NCBI GenBank assembly: GCA_009823395.1
Contig: CM020509.1
Location: 16,601,001 to 16,665,000, forward strand
Direction of reading: 5' to 3'
Source of the DNA: Thamnaconus septentrionalis
Taxonomy: Eukaryota > Chordata > Actinopteri > Tetraodontiformes > Monacanthidae
DNA length: 64,000 nt
The notes beneath the pieces are model-generated. The model searched no databases. It was not told where the DNA came from and saw nothing but the letters and a program-made list of their open reading frames with translations. The position numbers and the translations under genes were made by a program. Below are positions 1 through 11,400 of this stretch, piece after piece; positions within the stretch are counted from its first letter, which is position 1, and each line of letters opens with the position of its first letter.

Positions 1-2963
1 CTAAGTTTTGCGTGACAATACCATCCAGATCTATCTTGACTTTCTTTTTACACAACAACAAACCCAATATGTGATGGAAAAAACAAGTCAGTTTATGAGC
101 ATTCTTCAGTTAGCAAACACTGTAAATTATAACCATTTTATTTAAAAAATATATGTTTTGAGGCGGAAATGCTTTTTTTCTTTCTTTTTTAGTTTGGCAC
201 ACTTTATCCACTATACAGATATGAAACTGCACATTTTACAATACAAAAGGAAATGGAAAGGGAAAAGCATTCATTTTGGACAATGAGGTTGGATAAGAGA
301 GAGGGAATTAGTTCACTTATTTTTTCTTTTTTATTTTTTTTAGGCAGGATGTGGAACCAGGGCTAAAGGGTGACAAGAAAAAACAAAATAGTTTACAAAG
401 AGCCAGAGTGCAAAGGGATGCATATTTTAACAAATCTTGTGGATTTTCAGTCTCTTATTACAAGTTGAAGTCTTGAACAGTGAAATGTCAGGTGATTGAC
501 AAAACTTAGATTTTTTTTTTTTACATACATCCCCATTTTTGTGAGGTCTTCCATAATGTTGGCTGGATGACAGTTTTTAAAAAAAATAGACTTTTGAACA
601 TGCAAGAAAAATCAGAAAGGCAATAGTAATATCAGTGTGAAACAGGGAGAATGAAATTAAGCAAAGTTGAGATGTTTGGCTCCATAAATCTGTATGATCA
701 GTGTGTGTATTGTCCGTTTTTGATTGTGACAATGAACAATTGAACAGTTTTTGGTTTACACTAACACTTGCTAAGAAGTTGATGCAGGCATTGCATGAGC
801 ATGTGAGAATAGACATTGACATACGCATTTTGAAGCCAAATTTTGATGGTCAAAAGAAAATGCCACGGATAGTAAAAATGGCCACTGTTTTAAAGGACAC
901 TTTGTAATGCTCCTTATGAAACATATGGAAATATCTTGTAGTATTCCTCAGGTCGTGTTTGGAAGGGTGTATGTTTGGACATTTTTGTACAGTTAGTGTG
1001 CATTTCAAGCTTAAGGTGTTGTCAGTAATTAGATTTGATTATTATGTATATATTTTTTCTAAGGTGGGTTGTCTCTTTGAAAAATGAAAGATTAACTTTA
1101 GTAATTGCCCCTCTTGATCGCCTTACTTGTTCCTCTCAATCCCCTCTTTTACCCTGCCCCCTCTACCAAACTGAACACAAAGAGGTGCGGGGCTGCGGCA
1201 GCAGCTTTAGTCTGATGCTAATGCACATCCTCTCCCTGCTGCATACAAATGTCCTCTGACCCAGGCTTTCTGTTTGCTTATGGCTGGATCTCAGTTTGTT
1301 TGCAGGGTATTACCCACAGTTTAAAGTGACACTTAACGTTGGCAAAATAAGGAGCGGTTATGATTATACCCAATTTCAAAGAATGTAAACGACACCTATG
1401 CAAGCCCAGGGGAGAACATAGTCACGTAAAAATATATATTCTGCTGCACAAGAGACAGTTCTATCAGTTCTTTTTTGTGTGGCTGAACAGGATAAATGTT
1501 GTTGGCTAACTGGTGGGGGTGACAGAACATCAGATTTTTTTTCACCCCTTTTTTGCTTTGCCTTAATTGGTTCAATCTTGAGCCTGTCAACCCTGATTAG
1601 TGCATACGCAGTAAAAAGGGCCAGAGCAACAGGGAAGCCTTTATTTTTTAGAATGAAATGCCCTTCTGTCTGTGCAATTCATTAGTCTTTTATTTTCTGC
1701 GCTCACAATTCACACTTGTATGTCTGGATGTTGGCCCTGATGCTCACTGAACATGGACAAACTATACTTTGACGTTTACACATTTTGAATATTATTGTCA
1801 CCATTTCTGTCCCATCTAAGCAGGGAGAATCCATGTGTTGGTCATGGCGTATAATTTTTTTTGATAATCCTTTCAATCCGTATCGTTCTTAATATTGATG
1901 CACATGTTTTAAGCTTTTTATTAAATTGGAGATAAGCGGCTGACAAACAATGCCTAGTTTGCCCACATGTTGAGAATGCAGTTGTCATGGTTGTCTCTTG
2001 TGGGCTGGAGCGCAAACATTCAACAATTTTAGAGTAAGCTGCAGAACAGCTGCCTAAGTCATTAAATCATCACTCTCCCTCAACCCACCCCTTTTTGAAA
2101 CGGAACAGAAAGAATTATGGAAGCAGTACGCACACCCACATCCCCCTTTTTAAAAATACATTTGTTTTGGCTAAAGAGAGCTGAGTTTTTGGGATGGCCT
2201 TTATAAATAATTATGTAAACAGGAAACACTAACTGCTTTGGATCTGATGGAAGTTAATATAATTTCATAATTTCTTACGTCTTGATTGGAGTTAGTCATT
2301 ACCGTGTATTAAACAGTGTCAGGGTTCTTGAGGACTTATTTTTATTTGTGATATTATGATAATCATGTGTTTTTTTTAGATACAATGCAGTAATATTTTG
2401 GTCTCAGTGGCCTTGAACATGTCATAGTACTCTCAACGTATTTAAACTGAAGAGTAAAAAAAATAATCTCAACTGTATTAATTAATTTTATCCAGTGGTT
2501 AAATGATTGACTTATACTGTCTGTGGTGCAATTAGAAAGCGTCTTTCAAATATTAACATTTTAAAAGAAAAAAAGAGACATAAATCACATTTCTCCACTT
2601 AATGTGTTTCGTTGGCAGAAAGCCACTTAGCTAAGTATTTTCTCTGTGCTGCAGAAGATAGAGAGACAATGTGAAGACAAATCTCACAGTTTACAATTTT
2701 CTTGTTTAAAATGATTGCCCCTCTCTGCTATGAACAACCTTCCATTTATAGAAAAATAAATTTGTGACTATCTCTACATCATCCCTAAACAGTCATGTTT
2801 AACCTCTGTCGTTGTAGCAGTCAGAATTTCTCGTGTTGTATCATATCTCACCTGTAAAATTATGCTTTTTACATAAACTGGGAAAAAAAAATCCAAAACG
2901 CAAACCCTGTATCTTCTGAAATGGTCAAATGGCAAACCATATACTCTAGGAATAAATAAGAGT
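1..2963 (-). other. ctnna1 intron 7 (part); probable lrrtm2 3' UTR
   Basis: No coding exon is seen on either strand. The stretch follows the lrrtm2 stop codon on the - strand and is AT-rich and unstructured, as expected of a long 3' UTR followed by intron. Several AATAAA hexamers occur on the - strand (TTTATT on +), for example at 137-142, about 1640, about 1917 and about 2340. The one at 137-142 is followed by a GT-rich stretch, so a 3' UTR of up to about 2.8 kb is possible. The true poly(A) site cannot be chosen from sequence alone. For the + strand gene ctnna1 this is intron. Confidence 0.4.
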
Positions 2964-4603
2964 TCATACTTCACACTCTTTGTAAGGCAGTTGCTGACAC
3001 TTGCACTGCCCATAGCCATTGATGATCACAAGTGCCCCTTCCTCATGGCTAGGCTCATACTCATTATAGGGTACCTGTGTCGCCAAATCTGTCATAGGCT
3101 GCCGCTGCTGGGTCCTCATCTGTCTGCGATTCTGAATAGCTGAACAGTGCCGTATCCTGCGCAGGGTGGGAGGGCAGCACTTCCGGGATATATACACGAC
3201 AAAAATGATGAAAAAGAATGAAAACAGAAGGGCCATTGTTCCAATGATAACCCTATGAGTCATAACGGTGTTGTCTATTCCCAGGAAGTCATCCGTCACA
3301 GCTGCCTCATCCATCGTAGCAGTGGTAGCTAGAGCAGTGCTCGCTGTTTGTGTTGTAGTCGTTGTGGTGGTTACCGTGGTGAAGGTCCCAAAATCCTCTG
3401 TATAGTCCTGCGTGGGGGTCAGCTGCATAATTCCAAACAAGGAGCTTGTTTCTGCAGTTATAGTAGGGTCTGTGGTTGTACTGACGGTCTGAACCACTGG
3501 TGCCGAAAAATTCTGGCAAAGCTGGAATCCGTAGACTGCATCAAGTATCTCCTCACCTTGGGCGTATTCGGGGCTATGGCAGAGGATGGAATGTTCCCAC
3601 CTTCCCCTAAAGGTGCTTAGCCAAGTTGCTAGCGAGCAAATCCTTTTGGTACATTCCCAAAGGTTGCTTGACAGCCCAACGGTTCCCAAGGACTGCCACA
3701 TATCCATGACTTGTGAATCCAGGCTACTCAGTTTGTTGTTATCCAGCAGCAAAATCTTTAAATTCGGGAGTGTTTTGAACACGTCAGGTGTCAGCAGGCG
3801 GATTTCATTTCCTGTGAGGTCCAGCTTCTCTAAAGTGGTCCAGGTCCACTCCATGCCACACGTCAAGTTGCTGATTTTATTCCATTGCAGATACAGAAAC
3901 TGGAGGGCCACTAGACGAGGGAAATGAGCTAAGTTGATCTTGGTCAGCTGATTGTGCTCCAAGTGGAGCTCTTTTAGCTTAATGAGCCCAGCAAATCCAT
4001 TCCGAGCGAGACTCCGCAGACGGTTGTTGCTCAGGCCCAGGTACTCCAGGCTGCGACAATCCCAAAATGCCCGAACAGGTGTGGTGCGAAGTAAGTTGGA
4101 GCGAAGATGGAGTATCTGGAGCTTTCTCAGTCCGTGAAACAGCTCTGGTTCCAAAGCCGTCATCTGATTGAAGGACAGGTCCAGTATTTGAAGATCAATG
4201 AGGTGAATGAAGGTTGTGTTGGGCAACTTGGTGATTCGATTGGAACTTAGATTGAGGTCCTTCAGCTTGAACAGTCCCTGAAAGGCATCCTCTTGCACTG
4301 TGGTAATCTGGTTGTGGTCGAGATGCAGCCAGGTGAGCTGACTAAAGCCATAGAATTGATTTGGGCTAAGCTCACTGATGCTGTTGTGACGTAGTGACAG
4401 CCCTAGTGCTCCCTTATCCACGGCATCAGGGGGTGCCTGAAGCCCCTGTGTGTCACAGTAGAACTGCAGGTCCTCGCAGCGGCATTTCTGAGGGCAAGTT
4501 GTGCTCGTTGCTGAAGGCAGCAGGCACACCAGGAGCATGCTGATCAAACACACACACAAAGCCGCTGGTGCAGGTCCCACCAATGGCCACCTTGAATGGA
4601 TAC
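2964..4603 (-). CDS. lrrtm2: Leucine-rich repeat transmembrane neuronal protein 2, main coding exon
   Basis: Encodes residues 2 (part) to 547 of a single-pass synaptic adhesion protein. The family sits in the postsynaptic membrane of excitatory synapses, binds presynaptic neurexins and promotes synapse formation. Seen: hydrophobic signal peptide about 13-34; LRRNT cap with Cys38, 42, 44 and 51; about ten leucine-rich repeats over 65-312; LRRCT cap 316-364 (Cys319, 324, 343, 364); Ser/Thr-rich stalk 375-432 with a run of seven Thr; transmembrane helix about 453-472 followed by RKCC; cytoplasmic tail ending ECEV, the PDZ-type C-terminus of the family. N-glycosylation sequons lie at about N119, N130, N247 and N366. 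Stretches such as WNKISNLTCGMEWTW and INGYGQCKCQQLPYKECEV point to LRRTM2 rather than LRRTM1, 3 or 4. The exon begins after a CCAG acceptor (AG at 4605-4604). Human LRRTM2 is 516 residues; the extra length here is mostly in the stalk. Confidence 0.96.
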
Positions 4604-5198
4604 CTGGACGGGTTAAAACATAAGAATATGAACTATGTGCTCATCACTGCAAAATGCTTGAAGATAATTTGTGAGCTTGAATTCTGCTTTTTTTGCGTGC
4701 TCTTTCATCCCCCGACATGTACGCCGGTACAGAAAATTGAACAACTTAGGAATCAGACATGATTTTTCTTTTCTTTTTTTCTTTTTTTATAAAAAAGTCT
4801 GCAGAGATGCCTTGTACTTCAACATCCAAATATCAATTACATACATAGCCTGGACTTTGTCTCCACTCCCTCGATATATCCTTATTATCAAGGTTCAACC
4901 TTTCTCTGAATCGTGCCATTCATTTAAACATTCTCATTGCTGTCATGAACACAAAAATGTTATCATGTTTTAAATCCCAAGGTCCTTCTGTCAGTCTAAA
5001 TTACTTAAAGGACTGCTTTCCAGCACAAATGGTACCAAAGATGTAGATTTTTACGCATTTCCCCGATGACGAAGGAAAAATGAAGGACGATTGCAGGAAA
5101 GACACTAAAGCTAAAGAGCTTTTAGTCTGTCTGCGCTGTGGCTCTTACTTGTATCCCTTTTATATGTCCAGACCTGCCCTATAAAGGGGCTAACTTAC
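4604..5198 (-). other. lrrtm2 intron 1 (phase 1)
   Basis: This 595-bp intron splits the second codon. On the - strand the donor reads ATGG|gtaagt, with GT at 5198-5197, and the acceptor reads cgtccag|GT, with AG at 4605-4604. It joins ATG G to GT ATC CAT, giving M-G-I-H-S-R-W-P-L, which matches the start of mammalian LRRTM2 (M-G-L-H-F-K-W-P-L). Nothing else is recognised inside it. Confidence 0.85.
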
Positions 5199-5202
5199 CC
5201 AT
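5199..5202 (-). CDS. lrrtm2: lrrtm2 coding exon 1 (start codon plus one base)
   Basis: Only ATG and the first base of codon 2 (G) are coding in this exon. The start is preferred over the in-frame TTG at 4583-4581 because TTG is not a usual vertebrate start, the frame is open from TTG back to a good acceptor, and the codons recovered (GIHSRWP) resemble mammalian LRRTM2. Context on the - strand is AAAAGAATGG, with A at -3 and G at +4, a strong Kozak match. The donor gtaagt is near consensus. The two-exon structure, with the initiator alone in exon 1, agrees with what I recall of other LRRTM family genes. Confidence 0.85.
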
Positions 5203-6300
5203 TCTTTTGTGCACATCGGAGGCTGCATTCAACTGTCCTTTTCCGCAGACTCTTGGAGCAACCAGGTGGAAGAAAAATCCAAAGGGAGAAAACCCTTTTG
5301 AATAAGCTTGAAAGGAATCAGCCTCTTTAGGAATAAAGCAAATCTGTGTCCGTCCAACTGAAACAAAATGAGAAATTCCATGTCACAAGAAGATTTTATT
5401 CCTGTGATTTTCCTCGGAGTCCGTAATCCACGTCGAAAATGTTTTTTTTCTTCATCCCACAAATCCTCGAATTAGATGTTCATTTATATTTTCAAGTTGA
5501 TCCGTGCCATCCACAGCAACTCCAGCGAGCGGACCACCCTCTCCTCTTTTCTTTTTTTTTTTCCTTTCACCCCTTTCGTTCCTTTCCACTGCGGTGATGT
5601 CAGCTCGGCGGTTTTAATTGAAGATAAAGCCTTTTTTCTTTCGTGGCTGCGGTTGTCCAGTCCTAACTTGTTGATGGCTGCTGGAGATCCAGCTTCCAGC
5701 CCCGGCTCAGTCACAGCATAGCCTCTGCAAAGCTGTGAGCGGAGACGTCGTCTGCTAGCTGAGACGCAGAGAGAGAGCGAGTGAGCGAGAGAGAGAGAGA
5801 GAGAGAGAGAAGGGAGGGGGAGGGAGAGAAAGATAGGCGGCAGAGGAGCGAGCGAGCGAGAGAGTGAGAGAGAGAGAAAAAAAGCAGAGCAGGGAGTCAG
5901 GGATGTTATTCTGTGCTTTTTGTTGCAGCCACTCACTGCTACAGAGTGGTGGCAGCCTGGCGTCGATCATCACCGCTGTTTCTCTCTCTCTTTCCCTCGC
6001 CCACTCTCGCAAACAGCCCCCTCGCTCTCTCTCTTGCTCAGTCACTTGTTCTCTGCCTCATAGACACTGTTTGTGCACCTCAGCCTCGCTCCTCCCCCCC
6101 CTCTTTGCGTTCCCCTTTCCCCTCGCTGGCTCGTCACCATCAGAATATTGATACCTTCAATGTGTTGCAGCGGGCTGCCGTTGGAATTAGCCGCCGCTGT
6201 AAATCTTTGGCGTGTCTGGTCGTTTGCGCCGCATGCGGTGCGTGTGAATGTGAGCTGTAGTTAGTAACGTATTCACAGCATAGCGGCGTCGCGAAACAAG
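5203..6300 (-). promoter_or_regulatory. lrrtm2 5' UTR and likely promoter region
   Basis: Sequence directly upstream of the lrrtm2 start codon on the - strand. It becomes more GC-rich from about 5650 and contains a long GA/CT-rich tract (5768-5885), CT-rich stretches on + (5981-6037), and CpG-containing sequence to about 6300. No clear TATA box is placed. The exact transcription start cannot be read from the sequence; assignment as 5' UTR/promoter rests on position and composition. Confidence 0.45.
5768..5885. repeat. GA-rich compound microsatellite
   Basis: Near-continuous purine tract on the + strand with (GA)n at about 5788-5810, then GGGA and GCGA variants, then (GA)n to 5878. On the - strand it reads as a CT-rich tract about 570-680 bp upstream of the lrrtm2 start codon. 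Apparent open frames across it are low-complexity artefacts. Confidence 0.9.
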
Positions 6301-8340
6301 GTGTGCTGCTCTGCCATGCCTCCATGTAAGAGCAATTATATGTTGGTAATGGCAATATAGGGTGTATGTCCTCTATCCATTATTTACATATGCTGAGTGC
6401 AGTGCTTTAATTTTTGAGCGCTTGAATGTGATGTATGGGCAGCTGGTCTGAATGCATGCTTTCCTTGCTTTACCAGTCGATGGGGCTACATTTTTGAGAC
6501 TTCACTTTGCTTTTAGATTTTTTTCAAGTCAATTAAAAGGTGTTGTGAAAGTCACGTGCATCTATTGTGTTTTTAAGCATTGAGCAGTCTTTTGAAAATA
6601 TTTAATTTCTGCTCCATTTGAAGTGCGAAAAGGAATGTGATATTTATGATACGGTTCACGTTTGGTTCAAGAAAACAGGTTTTCTTGTCAAATATTTAGC
6701 GTGGCTGGTAATGAATGCCAAATTGTTGTGAAAATAAACCAGACACAATGCTAAAATGAAAGTACAAGAAGTTGTGTTGATGCTAAATGAGTAATTAAAT
6801 GCTAGTTCAGTCTGATTTGGGAACTTCAATACCACTTAGTAGTGGGTCATTTTGATGTATAATTAAAAGGTTTTGAGTATTGATCCACAGTCTGAACAGG
6901 GACCATTCGTGAGCTTCTGACTCTAGCACTCATTTTAATTCAGATTGGAACATTGCACTTTATTCAATATTGACTTGTTGTGCCTTGCATTTATAAAGCA
7001 CACTGCACACTATAAAAATGATTTTCTGTATTTCTGTATTTTGGTGTTGTTGGTAATTATCGCTACAGATTTGAAATATGGTATTTGACACTGTGGGTGT
7101 ACCCTTTTTCCATTGAGTTTTCCATAATCCAGAGGATTAGTGACTTTATAGGAAAAGGATGTCCCTAAATCTGTCCTAGAGGAAATGGATAGACTCACTT
7201 CAGCATCATAAAAGATGCCGCAGGGAACCTGCCCCTATAATAACCACCTGAAGAAGTACTTTGGAATCCTCTGTTGTGGAAATGAAATATAGGCAAGGTA
7301 TGGATGAAATGGGATTGAGGCAGTAGGGGCAGAACAAACTAAAGCCCAACCACAGAACTCCATCCAACCACCAGGAAATCACAGGGGATTAGGGCCATTG
7401 GAGCTCCACAACCGCTGTCTATGTACAAAACCCCCCAATGAGCAAGGGGTATGTCACTGCTACCAGCATTCATTGTGTTATGTCACAGCTGATTTGAGCA
7501 CTATAAAAGGAGAGAACAAGCAAAATTCCTAAAGCTTTTGTTTCTCACACTGCCTTTAAGCAATTTATCATTGTTCACATTATTGTCCAAAATAGAATAG
7601 TCTTAAAATTTGGGTTGTTGTTGGTGAATGTAGAATATATAAAACGCTGTGTAGTTTTAAAGATGGAGAAAAGGTTCAGGAGATCCCGATGAGTTCAAAA
7701 GCCTGCTACAATTCTTACCGAGACGTTTTGGTTTGGAAAAGCTGAAGGAAATCAACTGTGACATAAACCCACACATTGATTTGTCGGTTAAAGACTGCCC
7801 AGGGTTTCCAAGATAAGAGACTATTTAGATATTGACGATCAGTTCAAGTAGTAACAAGCCCCTTAAGTACACGACAATACCAGTTGTTTCAGCTTCACAA
7901 TAACTTGGTTGATCCCAGTTGAAGTGTAATTTTTTTATGTTGCCTCAGTACATGCCAGTTTTCTTTTGTCCTAGCTTTGCCTAGCTTAACGTACTTTAAA
8001 AGTTTCCTTAAACGTAGTATTGCAAATATTTTTGCGGCAAAAGCAACAGTAGGGTTGTAGTTCCTGAGGATTACGTCACTGATACAGTTATACATTGACT
8101 TGCTTTCATCCCCAAAGTGTCTGTTACATTTATGCAGAAATGCTTTCAATATGTTCAAGCGTGAAATTTTTGGGGTAGAGAGCCATGCATTTGTCTGATC
8201 CACTTATTTTCTCAAAATTTGGGCCTGACAAATTTCACCATCCAAACCTTCATATGAATACCAACCTGCGTCTGACAGAGTTAAACTGATGTCATGCGTA
8301 TCATTAATTAATTACTTGTCTTTCTCTGTTTGCATTTCAG
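6301..8340 (+). other. ctnna1 intron 7, distal part
   Basis: AT-rich intron sequence between the lrrtm2 promoter region and ctnna1 exon 8. No exon, RNA gene or recognisable transposon is seen. It ends in a good polypyrimidine tract and the acceptor tttgcatttcag at 8329-8340. Confidence 0.7.
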
Positions 8341-8421
8341 GCGGGAAGAAAAGATAGAAGTGATGCTCTGAACACAGCCATTGACAGAATGACGAAGAAG
8401 ACCAGGGACCTTCGCAGACAG
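8341..8421 (+). CDS. ctnna1: ctnna1 exon 8
   Basis: 27 codons ([17 protein letters not shown]...RDLRRQ), phase 0 at both ends, about residues 355-381 by human numbering. They lie at the end of the M1 helical bundle, just after the vinculin-binding helix. The acceptor ends tttcag and the donor is gtctgt, a weaker donor than most in this gene. The following intron is only 126 bp. Confidence 0.93.
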
Positions 8422-11400
8422 GTCTGTCTCATTCATGTCATGGTTTTGCACACATCCCCAGTGTTGAGGCTGGCCCCTGGTTGGCATACGTGGGAAGAAG
8501 TGCCTGGAAGAAACCATCTCAACAAAATTTAATTTTCTTTTCTCCAGCTGCGCAAAGCCGTAATGGACCATGTCTCTGACTCCTTCTTGGAGACCAACGT
8601 TCCCCTGCTCGTCCTGATTGAAGCTGCCAAAAACGGCAACGAGAAAGAAGTCAAGGAGTATGCACAGGTGTTCCGCGAGCACGCCAACAAGCTGATTGAG
8701 GTAATACAAATTTCCCAATTTCAACAGTGAACATGATTAAAACTTTTGCTGAAGCATATTTTACAAACTTTTATTTTAGACACTCCTTTTTAGGACATTA
8801 AATCTTGTCTAAATCTTGTCTAAACTGAACAAAACATATTAAATCCAGAAAAGGGAAATCCTCTCGCTTGCAGTAGGGTCAAGTCATTGTCTGTGGTGTC
8901 CTCGTTTGTTCAGTCACTCGCCCGTGCTTGTTATTGCGCTAGTCATCTACATGCACCGCAAAAACCAAGCTATCTGGCAGTGATAGAAGTAAACTTGTAC
9001 AAAAGCAGCTACAAGAGTGAGATGAAGGGGTGGACTGAGGACTTGGATGATTGGGCAGCCAGCTAGCTGAAACCTCAGCTGTCCTTATTACTGGACTCCG
9101 TTCTACTGCTTCAGTGCCCTTGTCACAGTTTCTTATTCTGACATTTTGGAGTGACTTCTCCCCATGGGCACATGACTATGCGTGTTACTGCATCTCTTGG
9201 TCAAACAAGAGGAGGTTAAAAGAGGTATCACCACAGAAGCTTAGTCTGGACTAGATAATACCCTGGCTATTCAGTGAAAGTCAAATTTGTTACTGTTGCG
9301 TTTCTGAAATTGACTACACCTGCTGGAAGACGGCAACCATTCGCCTTGCTTTTGAAAAGTCTGGCATTTGCAAGTTTGCTCTTGAAGCCATCTGACGTAT
9401 CATGGATGCTTTTGCCAGCACCCTTGATTTAGTTTTCAGCCACTCAGAATACAATTTCAGTTTACTATTCAGCACAGCCTCCCCGATAAAGCTGATTAAA
9501 TGTTTAAATCATTGTAATTTGTTTGTGTCGTGACTTAAGATGAATATTTAACTGGTTTATTTGTGTTGTGACCCCATTTATTTATTCATTCCTTAATCCA
9601 TCTAACACCACTGCCACTGCAATTTTGTATTTAAACCAAAGAATTTGTCTAAGTAAATATATCAATTACATCAAATTTTATTTATACCTATGCAAAATGA
9701 ATAATTGAATGCCTCTCAACATAAAATGAAGGACTACACTTGGTTAGAATTTCAGATTTTGACAAAATTGACAGAATTTCAATTTTATGTATATTTTAAG
9801 AAAATATTTGTATATATATTTTAGGAAAATATGTTCATATATATATATATATATATATATTTTATCTATTTTTTTCCTTTTACATCCGTTACATTCAGGA
9901 AGCAGCGTGGTTGTGAATGAAGGTACTCTAGATGCTGTCGGGTCTTCTGTTACTCCTTATTGTGTCCCTGAAAAAGCTATTTCATTTTCACAACGTGACC
10001 GCTTGGTTTCTGTTTAAAAATGCACATTATGTGGATGATAAGTTTTCGGAATATTCCTAAAGCCAGTGCCGTCAAAACATTTGGATAAGGAATGTGAGGA
10101 GTTCATGGAATATGTCTTCTTCCTTGGCATAGAGCAGGAAAGCACCACACAGTTACAATGCGCAGAGCAATTGAAGCGATGCCTCCGGGCCACTGGTGCA
10201 TTAATTCACACACATTGGTTTGAAAGCAAGTTTATGGCTGACCCATATCCATTCGTGGGTTATTTTAAGCATTACTTTTACCTTTAACCATCAGTGGATA
10301 CTTTTTTTCCAAGTATATTTATATTTTTAATTTTCAATTTTAACAAATTTGTTAATTTTTATTGACATAGAAATTAATTATATGTAGGTGTTCTCTTCTA
10401 TTTGAGACAAATGTATTTTTGTTTTAAAAAATAATCTAAACTATAAAACTAAAACTGTAGTACTCAATTTGTACGTATTTAAGTTGTGTGCAATTAGGAT
10501 ATTTCTACCGGATTCTGCATCCTCTAATCTTAAGTGAACAACAAGGAGAAGATGTGTTTAACATTGTAGTCGTGTTGAATTTTGTAGCGGGCAAATGCTG
10601 TTTGTCTTCAGGCTACAGTGTCCTTGTTTAGCTTCTTTATGCTGAAATCGCTCTTTCCCAAAGGAATCGCAAGTGTCCGCGAGGGAAGCCTATGTGGAGG
10701 ATCATGAAAGTTAAAAACAAGTCTCTGCTCGAAAACCCAGTTTTCTTCTTGCAGCTGCTCTCTCAACCCAGCTTTCAGACTGCTGAATTCTCTGAGTGGT
10801 GGTGTCTGTTGGTGCAACAATGTGTTTCTATCAATAATCTAAAGGGTTGACAGCACCTTGGAGTGAAAGTTTCACTCACTTGCAAATTATATCTGCAAGT
10901 ATTTTAAAAGGTTGTCGTGACATTATCCTCCCTGCTCATAATGCATTTGCGTCGACCTCTGTTTCCTGAGGCGTTTTTCTTCCTATATCCCATTTGTATT
11001 GTCCAAATATCAAAGGACCATCATGGGCAATTCCCTTGGATGGGCAGGATCAGGAATGAAAAAATGTATGGACACTTTTGGTCAAAATGTTGTGTCTACA
11101 TCCAATCAAGTCCCTTGTTTTTTTAGCCAGTGCTGTTGGTGTCGTGTATACATGTGGAAATGTCCTCTGTTGTGTTCTACTCAATTTCAGGGATTACCAT
11201 GAAACTGAAAGGCAAAACTAGGGATTGGATTATCCCTCATGAAAGTCGAACAGATATTATTGCCGGCCCAGATGTCGGCAATTCAATTGATGTGGACGGT
11301 GTGCTAGAGTGATACCTGAACATGGATGTATGACCCATTTAGCATCAAAAGCAACTCCACTGGTCTTTGTTTCGGCTTGGGCACAGTCCGTCGCCGCTTT

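Noticed and set aside
4581..4583. TTG (or the first internal ATG) as the lrrtm2 start in the large exon
   Set aside because: The frame continues upstream to a good splice acceptor and joins a well-placed ATG exon that restores the conserved family N-terminus.
5484..6151. Ser/Leu/Arg-rich open frames on both strands
   Set aside because: These are shadows of the GA/CT microsatellite in the lrrtm2 upstream region.
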